Numbered from the stretch's first letter, positions 19,405 to 30,805 are shown. The stretch: 35,871 nt of DNA from Monoraphidium neglectum (GCF_000611645.1 NW_014013426.1:1-35871); one strand, 5' to 3'. Made by a program: numbers and translations. The notes: a model not told the origin generated them from the letters alone.

Positions 19405-21624
19405 GGCTGTTTCGAGGGTGGCGAATAGCAAGGGTGTAAGGATGTGGTATTGAGGGCGTGTGTGTGGGGGGCTGTGGGTTTGTTTATTACAACATGTTCA
19501 CGATCGGGAGCGGTAGGGTGGACCATCCCTGATGACGCAGCCCGCAACATTTTGAGGTGACCGCTGCAGCAGTGGGCTCAGGCGGGCACACGCAGGTGTC
19601 ACGCCAGCGCCATCTCCCCGATCGCTGATATGAGAATTTTCATCCCTTCGTGCATCAACAGGGCGCCCCTTTTCTCTGACAGAAGGAGCACCAAGGCAAC
19701 CGAGGGGGTGGTTGAAGCTGCGGCCATGCAGGTGCGCCAGGGTCCTAGAGCATGGCCTCATGCTATTCAAAGATCATGAAAAACTCAATAGTGTGGCCGT
19801 AGGGCCTGTTTGCCACTCACCTGCACGATCTGGCGCTTGCCTGGAAGTACGCGGATGCTGCAGCTCTGTGCGCGCAAGTTATTGTTTACTGGCAAGATTT
19901 TCCGGACATATGGGGTGTATGGGCCTGGTCTGCACGTCGTGGCTGACAGCCTCGCAATTCAAGCTTGCGTTGGTCAGCGGGCACTCTAACGGGTGCAACG
20001 CGGAAACCGCAAGCCACAGTGTGCCGACGTGCCTCTCAAATAAATTGAATTATCCGTTGAGCTGTGCTGACGCCATCCGGGCACCCCTGGTGGTCATTGA
20101 TCAGGTGCCGGTGGTGACCATCCACGACATGCTGCAGCACCAGGTGCCCCACCACCGTTGCAGCCTGACGGTGAGGGATATAATATCGCCCCGCTCAAAC
20201 GCCCAGCTGTTGCGGTATGGTTACCCCTCGTCCTTGGTGGTGCCCTGCAGGAACAGCACACACGGACACATGGAAAATGATTCTGACATCCTAGTGACGC
20301 TGCAACATGCATGGCCAACGGGATGTATTCGAGGCATAGTTGGTGGTTGGCAAGGGTGATAGCAAGCCCGTTGCAATTACTGTGGCAATGGCAACGGCAT
20401 TTGCCACAGCAACGGCAGCAGATACTGCAGGCGATGCAAGCCATGCAGGACGCAGCAGTTCAGGTGGGGCTAGACAGTTCATGCGAAGGAGTCGGTGAGT
20501 TGCAACCACACAAGAAGACGGCATAGCAGCCATGCAGCACATGCACATCTCAGTCCTGGCGCTCAAGTATGCAGCCAAGCTAGGGTGGAAAACTCGGGCC
20601 ATGCAATTTTTGCACTCCAGAATGGTCAAAGCTAGGTGGTATGGCAAGGCCGCAGCCCAAGCAGGGTCGCTACGCGCAGCTATCCACATGGGCCCTGGGC
20701 TCACAAATTTGTTGCGGCATTGTTGTTTCTAAGTGCATCTACACACGCCATGATAGAAGTTACAAAAGGCAGCGACATATGAGGGCGCTGTGCAAGCTGG
20801 GGCTGCTGTGAGCACATGTGCCCGTGGGTTGCGCAGAGACAGGATGCATGTGCAGGGGTTCAACACATCTTGTATGCCTATCCCCACCTTTCAAACAAAG
20901 CGAGTTGCGACATCAAAAAGCGATGCGTGGTTGCCTGGTCATACTAAGCGATCGCCTGATTTCAGCGGCGCGTTATGCGAGACATGGACACATGTTGACC
21001 AGGCGTGCCACCACACCAGACATGATGGCTTCATGCAAAACATGGCCCAGAACACTCGCATGGTGAAACTCGTGCCCAACGAGGGATCATGTGTTCCATA
21101 CGATGGTGCCACGTCGCGGCGCATGGCTCAAGGCGACTTCACCACTGCGCACATGGATACAAGCAACCCCCATTCCCCTGACTTACCCCAGTGGGATGTG
21201 ATAGCTTGCAGTCCCTAATCTAACTCACTCGCATCTGTCTCAAGGAATATCCTGGCAGCAACCTCTGCTGGGGCAGCAACCTGGGGCCTGCGTACCATGA
21301 AGGGCAGCAGCATTTTCCCACCCGGAATTCGCCAAGGGTCCACGCGGCCAGACATGAAGGCAGAAGCAGGGCGCGAATCTCCACTGTAACGCTTTGTATG
21401 CAGTATATCAGTCGGACAGGCTTGGTCGCCGCCCGTTCGCCTTGCCCAGAAACGAACAGCTGGAAGCTCTCATTCACAAGCTTGTTTGCCCATCTGTACA
21501 CGTTACAACTTTGTGCATCAGTGTTCTATTCCGGATAATATTTCAGGTTACCTCGCTGCGAGAGTCGAGATCTAGTGTCTCGCAGGCTTGCACCCCTGTC
21601 TCGTTGAACCTCCAGCAGGCCACC
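19405..21624. other. Divergent 2.2 kb intergenic region
   Basis: Both promoters of the SPIRAL1-like gene (-) and GALE (+) lie in this interval. It is AT-richer than its surroundings from about 19700 to 21560. A plus-strand open frame at 19712-20359 contains a protein-like patch (PLVVIDQVPVVTIHDMLQHQ near 20090-20150) that I do not recognise; frames at 20532-20732 and 20790-21218 are unrecognised as well. These could be decayed gene or transposon fragments, but no transposase motif, terminal repeat or target duplication was seen. Confidence 0.4.
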
Positions 21625-23112
21625 ATGGTTCACGTCCTAGTCACTGGTGGTGTCGGTAAGCAGTCCAGCGCCGGGTACATCCTGCTTGTGCGAACGCCGC
21701 TGCGCCGCTCTGTGCGCACCGTGCGCATCCCTGTGCGGGGAGCAGCGGCCCCTCGCCTACCCCCAGCCCTCTCTTCTTCTACCCATAGGCTTCATCGGTA
21801 GCCACACCGTGCTTGCTCTGCTGGAGGAGGGCCATAGCGTGGTGATCGTGGACGACCTCTCCAACTCTTTTCCCCGTGTGTTTGAGCACATGAAGAAGCT
21901 GGCAGGCGACAAGAAGGACAAGATGAAGTTCGAGCAGGTGGGGCTGACAACTGGGCCTCTGAATATTTGTCTGGCATCCATAGGCCGATCCATGCAAGCC
22001 ATCGCGCGATCGGGCGCTGCGTATGCGGAAACGGCAGCGGCACTTGCGACAACGCTGCCTCGGGCGCCTCGGGGCGCGCAAGAATTAAACCTTCCGAGGG
22101 CGGTGCCCCACATCGTGCTGCACGACCCATGAACACCTACTGCATTCGCCTCTGCAGGCGGATGTAGGGGACAAGGAGGCGCTGGACAGGATCTTTGCCG
22201 CTGAGAAGTGAGCGGGCATGCTGTTTGCGCGATTGAGCATAATTCTGATCGGCGTGCATCTGTTGTCTGCTGTTGCCGTTGGGGCAACTTGCAGCTATTG
22301 CAGCTGCCATGGATGCAGTGCTGCAGGCATGGGTGCTGCAGCTTGGCCATGCGTGCGCAGTTTCACCAGCAGATTACACATGGAAGCCCCTGCACAGCGA
22401 ATCGGCAGCACCTGCTTGGACATTATCAGCTGGCTGCTATTGAAGTTGACCCATGACCATCCCTATCCTCGCCCTCCCTCTACCGCGATCCGCCCGCCGT
22501 AACCCCCACCCATCAGCCATTGCTCCCTGCAGCTTTCCACCTTGCCTCGCCCCACCCTCCAGAGCACTCACCCCACCCCACGCTTATCCACCCCATGGCG
22601 CACCCTCCAGGCCTGAGGCCGTGATCCACTTTGCCGGCTCCAAGGCCGTGGGGGAGAGCATTGAGCTGCCCCTCAAGTACTACAGGTACAGCTTGGGGCA
22701 GATGGTGGCGCGCAGGGCTTGAGGGCTGCCCTGGCAACCTGTTCACATGCTTGTACGTGATTCATGCAGGGACATGCGTGCATGCGGGCCCTGCGCACAC
22801 ACATGGGCGACTTCACACCTGCATGTTCTGCGTCGCGACACTGCATTTTACTTGCTTCACAACGTATGCGCCTTCATCTCATCCCTGCCTGGGCTCCAGG
22901 AACAACATGGTGGCCAGCATTGTGCTGCTGGAGGTGATGCAGAAGCACAACTGCAAGCTGGTGGGTGCGAGGGCATCAGCTTGTGTTGCCAGCATGGGGT
23001 GTGTTTGCTGCCCGGCACAGCGTTTGGCAGGGCCCACGGCGCATCAACCGGACAAAGTGCTTTGTTTATATTCCAGTTTCACTGGTTGCAATTCACCCTT
23101 GCGCGCGCACGT

Positions 23113-23158
<46 letters not shown>

Positions 23159-25259
23159 CAACATGCATATGCGCACGCTCAGCCTGGCTTTTCTCGCGCT
23201 GTTTGCTGCTCCTCCCAACAGCTGGTTTTTAGCAGCAGCGCGACCGTGTACGGCATCCCCGAGCGCGTGCCCCTGACGGAGGACTGCCCCCTGTCAGCCA
23301 TTAACCCCTACGGCCGCACCAAGCTCTTCCAGGAGGACATGTTCAGGTGGGGATGGTGGCTTGTGCAGGCCGACTGTGGGCGCGTAGCGACGAATGACGG
23401 CCGCTTGCGGCGCGTGCGTTGTGGCTGCTGCGTGCAGGCGCTCCCGAAGGCGCGCAAGCGGGCTGCTTGGACGGCGCTGCCGACCATCCGTGCATGATGC
23501 GACCCTGTTGGCCCGGTCACCTTTGTCTGTTGCCAGCCAAATTCTACCTAACCCCCCCCCCTCCCTGACAGGCACACACACACTCTCTCTTGGCTCCCTT
23601 GCTCACACTCACACAAGCACGTGCACATACACAATGCGCCTGCAACGACCCCAGGGACGTGGCCGTGGCGGACAAAGACGTGCGCATCCTGCTGCTGCGC
23701 TATTTCAACCCCGTCGGCGCGCACCCCAGCGGCGAAATCGGCGAGCACCCCGTCGGCATCCCCAACAACCTCATGCCCTACGTGATGCAGGCGCGCCACT
23801 CCCCCAGCGGCTGCAGCACCCGTGGGCGCAGCACTGGGGGGTTTGGTCTGCGCGCGAGTGCGGCCGCATCGTGGGCGGCAGTTCGCCGGGCAGCTGCACC
23901 ACGCCGCAGCCGGCTGCAAAGGGCAGCCTCATGCAGCCGCGCTAGTCACAGCACGATTCTGGTGCTCCTTGTCTGCGAAACCAAGTTGGGCCGCATAACA
24001 TGGCACGTCCGCCCGCCCGCAGGTGGCCCTGGGGCAGCGCGAGTTCCTGCGGGTGTTCGGCTCCGATTACGACACCCCTGGTGCGCAGAGCTGGTCACAG
24101 GGGCCACCATTGACTTTCAGGCCCCAGCAACCACGTTCCATGGGCTGGGCTGCGCTGCGTGCCACATGTTCGCATTAAGACGGCACAGGCACTGACAGCA
24201 AGGTGGAAATGGTGGCGGCCAAGCTTTGCCCACTCGTTGCCGCGCGTACCTCCCACATGCACCCCCACCCTCACGCGCACCCCACCAGATGGCACCGCCA
24301 TCCGCGACTACATCTCGGTCATGGACCTGGCCGCCGGCCACGTGGCGGCGCTCAACAAGATCATCAACACCCCAGGCTTTGGCTGCCAGGCCGTCAACCT
24401 CGGTGCGTGTGCTTGGGGGCTCGCACCATTGCACCGTCGCCGCGGCCATCGTCAGCGCCGCCGATCGCCGGCGCCCGCCTGTCGCCTCAGAGGCCAGGCG
24501 GGCGTGATGGGTGCGATCGTGCGCGAACTCGTCGCCCTCCACGTTGCCTTTGTGGTCAATGTCCATCTTATCCATGAGCTGGCGCACCTTTGTTCGCCAG
24601 CACGCCTTCGCGAGCGTGGGTGCCTCGCTCCCGGCCCTCCCTGCGGGCCACCGTTAGCGCAGTCAGCTGCGGCGGCCGGTCGGCCTTTTCCTCCTGGGCC
24701 TTTGCTCCAGACGCGGCTGGCCCGACGTGCCTCCCTAAATACATTTCCCTGCACTAACACCAACCGAATTTAACAGGCACCGGCAAGGGCACCACCGTCC
24801 TGGAGATGGTGGCGTCGTTCGAGAAGGCCTCTGGCGCCAAGGTGCCCTACAAGGTACAGGGCTGCCTGGTTCAGCCGACACCTGGGGGCGGCTGGAAGGG
24901 AGGGATGCTGCACGCAACATTTTTCACCGCCTGTACAGGAGCGGCGTTTCGCACAGCGTTCACGCGATGCATGCGTGTCGCAGCATTCCTCGCCTTACCA
25001 CAACCCCTTACACCCCCGACCCAGCGCCAGCAACCCGCCGAGGCAACCGCCCACCCACCCAACTGCCCTGCCCCGGCCGCAGCTGGTGGACCGCCGCCCC
25101 GGCGACGCGGGCGCTGTGTGGGCCGGCACCGACCTGGCAGAGGAGATGCTGGGCTGGAAGGCCACGCGCAACCTGGATGACATGTGCGCGTCCCTCTGGA
25201 AGTGGGCCACGCAGTACCCCCAGGGCTACGAGACCCCAGAGCCGGCGGCCGCCAAGTGA
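21625..25259 (+). CDS. GALE: UDP-glucose 4-epimerase
   Basis: Interconverts UDP-glucose and UDP-galactose with bound NAD, supplying galactose for cell-wall polymers and galactolipids. Eleven exons: 21625-21655, 21789-21937, 22158-22207, 22611-22685, 22900-22960, 23222-23346, 23655-23790, 24023-24080, 24289-24402, 24777-24853 and 25083-25259; phases agree and give 350 residues, the usual family length. The Rossmann motif TGGVGFIGSHT spans the first intron. [12 protein letters not shown] and [11 protein letters not shown] follow, then the catalytic NPYGRTK with Tyr152 and Lys156. [32 protein letters not shown] and VDRRPGDAG are also diagnostic. No transit peptide is seen, so it is probably cytosolic. 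The seventh intron has a GC donor (CAG|GCGCGC at 23791), fixed by the conserved join of NLMPYVMQ to [13 protein letters not shown]. Confidence 0.97.
23114..23154 (+). repeat. CA dinucleotide run in GALE intron 5
   Basis: Pure CA run in the acceptor half of the intron 22961-23221, about 67 bases before exon 6. Confidence 0.93.
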
Positions 25260-25547
25260 TGGCGCGGCGGCTGTGGAGGCCGGCGCGTGGCTGCAGGCGG
25301 GGTTGGCGGGATGGCCTGGCTCGCTGCAGCTGGCGCTGGAGGGTGGTCGGACGGAAAGAAGGGGTCATGCTTCGCTTTTGCACCACTGCCGCAGGGGTCA
25401 ACGCGGTGACAGCCGCTGCATGAATGCACCGCACTTGTTTAGCCTGCTGGGCCGATCCGACAGCATCCCTGCGGCACCTCACCAGCTGGTTATTCAGCAG
25501 ATAATAAGCTGGCCCCGGCAGAGGGGCATCATTCCTGATCATCATGT

Positions 25548-25602
25548 CATACTTCAAAGCAGGGCCCGCAGGGCCACTGCTTTGAAGTATGCGGGCCCTG
25601 CT
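25548..25602. repeat. Two overlapping perfect inverted repeats
   Basis: Arm pair A: 25548-25562 with 25577-25591, 15 perfect base pairs around a 14-base loop (CATACTTCAAAGCAG and its complement). Arm pair B: 25558-25570 with 25590-25602, 13 perfect base pairs (AGCAGGGCCCGCA and its complement). The arms alternate A-B-A-B and overlap by 5 and 2 bases, so the two stems exclude each other when complete. They lie about 290 bases after the GALE stop. Confidence 0.93.
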
Positions 25603-25884
25603 CTCGCGATGTTCCTTCGGCATTCCACTGACGGCTGCTTTGCGGCGTGACCCATGGGGCGTCGAGGGGAATCTCTTTGAACGCGGCAGGTGCCGCTGCT
25701 GTTAGCCGGCTGGATGCCTGTGGTGTCGATGTCTCTGCTGCAGCGTGCCTTTTCAATCATGGAGATGGGCAAAGACTAGGTCCTTGCGACTGACTCGACG
25801 CACCATCCCTCACCCTGCCTTCCCAACTTTTCTCTTCTGCATTCTGATGGCCACATCACATCTGGTCTGCATTTGAATCAATCA

Positions 25885-25889
25885 TGTAA
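25885..25889 (+). promoter_or_regulatory. Possible UGUAA polyadenylation signal, GALE
   Basis: TGTAA on the plus strand 626 bases past the GALE stop. It would put both inverted repeats into the GALE 3' UTR. The distance is long, so confidence is low. Confidence 0.3.
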
Positions 25890-25962
25890 AACAGTGGCCG
25901 TATCCCTGAGTCAAAGCCTGCAGAAATGTACACTGCTTGAAACAACAAACGGCCAGCGCCTC

Positions 25963-26616
25963 TCATCCCACCATGCCGGGCCGCGCATGTAACACAGCGA
26001 ATGCATGGCACATATCAGAAGTCACAACGCGCAAGGACTTGATGCGCCTGCCTTCGCCATCCTGCACCAGCAGCCCTATGAGCCTGCCCTGCCTGTTCAC
26101 CACGGGCCCGCCCGACCAGCCCGCGTCTGCGTCAGCTGTCACATACCACGCGCCTACGTTCTCTGCAGACACAATGCCGCGATCCATGCTGACTTGCGCG
26201 GACCCAGCCCTGCAGCCAAGCGCGTAGACTGCGTCGCCCCGCGCCGCGTTCCCAGCCTCCAGTGGCTTGACGCTGGCCTTGGACCCCTTCAGCAGCATCA
26301 GGTCTATGCCTGGCACGGGCTGCACATCGACGCTGACGCGCTCCTCTGCTCCGTCATTGTACCGAGCGACAAACGATGTGGCGCCGCTGCTGTTGGCATC
26401 CTTCCCGAAGTGCAGCGCGTGGCCCGCTGTCCAAATCAGCGGCTGCGTTGCATGCATGGTCCCAGTGAACTCGCCCGCGGGCTGATTCGCATCATCTCTG
26501 CCATACAGCTTCACAACGTATTGCTCAGTGCGGGCGAGGTTGTCCTTGTCCACGTCGTCCTGCCGGCTGCCAAGCTTATGAGGATCGACGCTATGACAAT
26601 CTCCGACATGCAACAT
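25963..26616 (-). CDS. Trypsin-like serine protease domain protein, intronless
   Basis: A single uninterrupted frame of 217 residues with a chymotrypsin-fold catalytic triad: His66 in WTAGHALHFG, Asp105 in PGIDLMLLKG and Ser168 in AGWSGGPVVN; the GWSGGP loop also forms the oxyanion hole. Spacing fits the compact trypsin-like peptidase_2 group (HtrA protease domain and relatives) without PDZ or other domains. No signal peptide or membrane segment is visible, so it may be cytosolic. The start ATG at 26616 follows an in-frame stop 9 bases upstream, so the frame cannot be longer without splicing. Substrates are unknown. It is the only complete gene here without introns, while neighbours have one to ten, which suggests later arrival by retroposition or horizontal transfer; this is inference. 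Confidence 0.85.
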   Translation of the reverse strand: MLHVGDCHSVDPHKLGSRQDDVDKDNLARTEQYVVKLYGRDDANQPAGEFTGTMHATQPLIWTAGHALHFGKDANSSGATSFVARYNDGAEERVSVDVQPVPGIDLMLLKGSKASVKPLEAGNAARGDAVYALGCRAGSAQVSMDRGIVSAENVGAWYVTADADAGWSGGPVVNRQGRLIGLLVQDGEGRRIKSLRVVTSDMCHAFAVLHARPGMVG

Positions 26617-27072
26617 TCTTGAGCTTCAATACGTAGCCATGAGGCAGCGTGATCAACGAAGCAAGACAAGCCTGCGAAGGACAAGCAACGGCATCACCCG
26701 TCCAGACCAGCCTGGTTCAGACAAGGAATCGGTCTGTGCAACGAACCCAACCAACTGCGATGAAATGCGCATCTTCATCGCGGACCCCTCGCAGCCGTAC
26801 CGCGCGCTGCAGCTGCCCCCTACCCGTCCGTGCCCCCGCCCGCCGAGCCACAACGTGAGCTGCAGCACACGTTTTTCGCCAGAAACGGCTCCGACCGCGA
26901 CCGGGGGAGGAATTTACCCGTAAGCAATGTGTCATGCATAAAACAAAGCCCGTGCCGTGTGCAGTGCTGGCCATGCCTGGTGAAGCTCTACTGGCCAGCA
27001 GTCCAGCATCCACGCTGTGTTAGGCTGCAGCATGCACAGCCAGTCCGCAACCAGCAGGCATGAATGATGCCG
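26617..27072. other. Spacer upstream of the protease gene
   Basis: Lies between the stop of the 27073-29407 gene and the start of the protease, both on the minus strand. Expected to contain the first gene's 3' end and the protease promoter. No exon or structured element recognised. Confidence 0.4.
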
Positions 27073-29407
27073 TCACGCGTGGGGGTGGAACACCAACTGC
27101 TGCTCCCCGACCCTGCCCGTAACTGAGCACTCCATCCCTGCCGGCAGCCCGCTGGGCTCGACGGCCGGTGCCTCCGCAGCAGTGCGCTCTTGGGCAGCCC
27201 CGCCGGCCCCCAAAACAGCACCCGCGAGCCCCGCCTCGCGCTGCTGCTGGCGCTGCTGCAGCGCCACGGTCGCCTTGCCCGACAGTCCGCCGGTCGTCTG
27301 CAGCAGCGGGCCCTGGAATCCAGGCACTGTGGGGGCGGTGTGGCCCCCCTTCGCGCCGCCCCCGCCGCCGCCGGCTGCTGCGACCATCTTGTGGCTTGTG
27401 ACGGCGATGGCGCTGCCGGGTCTGAAGACGCCCGGCGCCTGCGCGTGGTGCTGCTGCAGCTTGTTAGCCCTGGGGGGCGACAGCCGGCCGCCACCCTGGC
27501 TGCGCACCTCTGAGCCGAAATCGCCACCTGCTGCTGCTGTTGCTGCCGCGGCAGCACCCTGCGCTGCCGCTGCGCAGGGCGCCGCCTCAGCCACCCCTGC
27601 AGCAGGCGCTGCGAGCGTCCGCCCTGCGGATATTGCCAGCACGGCAATCGAGGCTGGCGGCGCTGGCGGGGGCAGGGCACCGCTGCAAGACCCTTTCGGG
27701 CTGGCCTGTGGGCTGGGTGACGCCGCGCCGCGCCGCACGCCCCCCAAGAAGCCGCCGCCCGCCCGCGGCCCCGACGCCGCATCGTCGCCGCCACCGCCCG
27801 CGAGCAGCGCCGCGACGGCGGCGGCGGCGGCAGACTTTGCGCGCGCGAGCCCCGGTTGCTTGTGCTCGCCGTGCTGCTGCATCAACCCAGCGCCCGGGAG
27901 TGTCCCCACCGCCGGCCCCGAGCCCGCCGTTGCGGCCGCTGCTGCCGCAGTGCGTGGGGTCTGGCGCCGCTGCTGCATCTCCCTCGCGACGCGGTTGAGG
28001 GTGCGAGCCAGCGGCTCCCCGCCCAGCGGGCCCCGCCTCTCGCTCGTGGCCGCCCCAGCGGCGCCCTCCCCCTCTTCCACACTAGCAGCCAAGGCGGCCT
28101 GCTCAGCCGCCGCCGCCGCTGCCGCTGCGGCCATTGCAAATGCGGCCGCGTCTGCGCCCCTGGGTGGGGCTGCCTCGGGCAGAGCCGCCGTTGGTGGCTT
28201 TGATTTGGGCGCTGCGCCGGCGCTGTCGCCCCTGGGGACCGGCAAGGGGAAGGCGCCCCAGTATCCCACGCTCCTGCGTGCATATCGGGGCCAGCGCAGG
28301 GTATGTCCAGCTGGGCGGGATGATCAACCGTGTGGCATGCACCGCGTGGGGCGCTGCACAACGCGGGCCATGCGGTTCCCAATGTAAAGTCTGCCCCTGC
28401 CCACACGCCCGACACCCAGTTAACAGCCAAAGTTTACGGCAGAGTCTCATGACGTGTCAATACACCTTGGCGGCGCCAAGGTGCCAAGCTTGGGTGTGCC
28501 AAAGTCCATGAACTGGGCCATGAATTCCTAGGGACGCAGCCAAAGGGCACATTGCAGCTTGGATCCGTGAGGCCACAAGAACAAGTTGTGAGAGTGCTGA
28601 GAGCTTCCTCAGACTGGGGTGAACAGGACAACTCAGAAAGCACCTGCGTGGCTCCTTCAAAAAGTTGTGCGGGTCGCATACGTAGGGGACAGCAACGCTC
28701 ACCGCAGGCAGCGCAGAGCAGAAGCCGCTGCCGCCCAGCTGATGCAAGAATTCATGTGCCGAGGCGGCCTCTTTGGCCGGTGCGAGGCTGCCTTGCTGGG
28801 CTGACAGGGCCGCGCGCAGCACTGCAGGTTGCGTTGGGAACGTGGGGTTGCAGGTGTGACGCGAGCAGTCTAGGCGTGCGGCATGAGCCGCGTTCTCTGA
28901 AGGTACGCCTATCCTGCGTTCGTGGATATTGTATGCAAGCCGGCCCGTGCTTGCAGTCTCATGCACCATCGGAATGTGGGTGGGCCCTTGGGTGCTTACA
29001 AGCCCTGCTGGCCCTCTCATGAGCCCCACTTAAGCCCGCATTGCAGCCCTCCTCACCTTCCGCGGGTGCCTGCAGACCGCTGCGCGTGTCAGCCAAGGCG
29101 CGTAGCTGGCGGCCCTGCAGGACTGCCTCGGGGACGGGGCGCTCGCCCAGCACCACATAGCCGCCCTGCGCGGGCGTGACGTTTCAGGGTAGCCTGGCTT
29201 TATACCCGAAGGGCCTTGGAAAGCAACGGTATGCTTTGAGGCAGTCCAACCCGCCCGAAAGCACTGCACATGTCAACTGGCCAATGGTTACCACTTGTGT
29301 CTACAATCATGCATGCATGGGCTCGCCTTGTGCTGTGTGCCGCGGGCCTGACGCTTCTCTGCGTGCTGTTCGTTCATCGCCATCTTGGCGCTTGCGATGC
29401 GCCGCAT
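27073..29407 (-). CDS. Unrecognised five-exon gene with a long disordered C-terminus
   Basis: I do not recognise the family. Exons 29407-29327, 29165-29057, 28821-28703, 28527-28466 and 28273-27073 join in phase at every junction to give 523 residues, good evidence that the gene is real. The N-terminal 124 residues look folded: a basic helix (MRRIASAKMAMNEQHAEKRQ), then YVVLGERPVPEAVLQGRQLR, LRAALSAQQG, AHEFLHQLGGSGFCSALPA and a short hydrophobic and Pro-rich block (FMAQFMDFGTPKLGTLAPPR followed by SVGYWGAFPLPVPRGD). The remaining 400 residues are Ala-, Gly- and Pro-rich and probably disordered, ending VTGRVGEQQLVFHPHA. The first intron needs a GC donor (AAG|GCGAGC at 29326). The ATG at 29407 is the first in frame, but an AG just before it could be an acceptor, so more N-terminal exons are possible. 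The opposite strand of the last exon is open too, an effect of GC-rich Ala codons. The gene is divergent from the lipid-transfer gene, 379 bases away. Confidence 0.7.
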
Positions 29408-29786
29408 GCTCTGGGGTTGGAGGGGTGGTTGGGTCGGGTGGAGTGGAGGCTGTGGGGTGGGGTCGATGATAGGGGTGCTGAGTGCGGTGGTGCGCAGGCA
29501 CTCCTCGGCAGGCAAGTGTATACGTTGAAATGAAAAATTTCATGGCTATGACAGGCCCTTCGAGACAGGAAGGCAGTGGTGAGTCGGGAAAGCGAGTTGA
29601 CGACGGGGATTATTCAGCCAAATCCGCAACTTTTCGCTCCCTACTCAATAACAACTCATCAACCATTCGCCATTATACTATTGTCCGGCTCCTCGAAGGC
29701 AGCAGACAGGTTGTGGAGTCGCAAGGGGCCTTGCCACGCCTGGCGTGCAGCACGCCCTGCGCGACGCTGGAAGACACTTTGTGCAA
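29408..29786. promoter_or_regulatory. Short divergent upstream region
   Basis: A 379-base spacer between the start codons of the unrecognised minus-strand gene and the lipid-transfer gene, so it should carry both promoters. The stretch 29518-29700 is clearly AT-richer than its surroundings. No named element could be identified. Confidence 0.5.
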
Positions 29787-30718
29787 ATGACAGCCCTAGT
29801 CATGTCTCCCCTGGCAACACTTGCCCACTCTCTGAAGCGGACTGCTTCAGAAAAGGACCATACGGCCCTGAGCACGCAGGTGCGTGCTGGATCAGGCTTT
29901 CTATCGCAATACTAGGGTACTATATGGTCTGCAAGGGCTGGCCTTGCTCTGCCGGCAGCAAAACATGCGCGCGCTGCGCCCTGCTGCGGCACTGCACGAG
30001 GCGCTGCAGGCAGCGGCCCAGCAAGGCGGCTCGCCGCCTCCCAAGGTCATGCAATGTGTGCCCATGCCGGCGCCGCGCACGGCGCCTTGTCGCTACATCG
30101 AGTGCGCTCGTCGTGAGAGCCAGCACTGAGCAGCAGCCCTGAAACCCCCGCAACCGCCCCGCCTCCCATCTGCTGCGCCAGGACTTTGTGGAATCTGCAG
30201 AGGCGATCCTCCCATTCTTCGACCACCTCGGCCCCGTGTTCACCGTCGCGCGCCACGAGTTCACATCAAAGCTGGCGACCCTTCGCGACGCGGCCGGCCG
30301 CCACCGCACGCTGAGCGACGTAGTGCGCGCCGACGCCGCGCGCGGCGCCGTCACGGTCAAGAACAGCTGCACGCGCAACCTGCACCGCCTCGTCGCGGCG
30401 ATATCCTTCATAAAGATCCTGTTCGAGCGCCTCTCGCGGTCGCACGCGACGCACTTGCGGGAGGCGGCCAGCGACGCGTACGAGGCGGCGCTTGCACCCT
30501 TCCATACAATGCTCATCCGCGGCGCGGTGCGCGCGGGCATGCTGACGCTGCCGACGCGCGAGCACTTCCTGGCCTCGATCGGCGAGACCGAGGAGAGCGC
30601 GGCACCGCGGTGTGCGGAGGTGATCGCGTCGTGTGAGGCCGTCATCGTGGTCGTGGACAAGCTACTCGCGGGGATTGAATTTCCCGTGTCTGATGTGTGG
30701 TTCTGGCCCAGCAGATGA
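29787..30718 (+). CDS. Glycolipid transfer (ACD11-like) protein
   Basis: GLTP-fold protein moving sphingolipids, probably ceramide-1-phosphate as in plant ACD11, between membranes. Exons 29787-29879 and 30182-30718 (phase 0) give 209 residues, the family's length. Matches to ACD11: AILPFFDHLGPVF (39-51), SCTRNLHRL (93-101), FIKILFERL (107-115), then YEAALAPFHTMLIRGAVRAG and MLTLPTREHFL. Lipid-headgroup residues are present: Lys61, Arg96, Arg100 and His139; the usual acidic Asp is Glu57 (RHEFTSK). The two arginines point to the phosphate-binding ACD11/CPTP type rather than the Trp-containing glycosphingolipid type. The start is the first of two in-frame ATGs (29787 and 29802). The last dozen residues (SDVWFWPSR) have no counterpart I know; a splice near CCC|GTGTCT at about 30689 to a downstream exon is possible. 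Confidence 0.9.
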
Positions 30719-30770
30719 TCTGTGAGGCGCGGCATTTGCGCCCACGCGCCACTGCTGCTGCTGCTGTTTT

Positions 30771-30805
<35 letters not shown>

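Larger units (their letters stand above)
25260..25962. other. Convergent 3' region of GALE and the protease gene
   Basis: Contains the 3' UTRs of GALE (+) and the protease (-). It holds the paired inverted repeats described separately. No open frame with recognisable content. Confidence 0.55.

Noticed and set aside
23101..23160. Possible telomere-like or satellite array
   Set aside because: It is an ordinary CA microsatellite within a GALE intron, not a telomeric unit.
27182..28387. A 401-codon open frame on the plus strand
   Set aside because: It is the mirror of the Ala-rich minus-strand exon at 27073-28273. GCC/GCG-rich coding leaves the antisense frame open; the minus-strand reading is linked in phase to four further exons.
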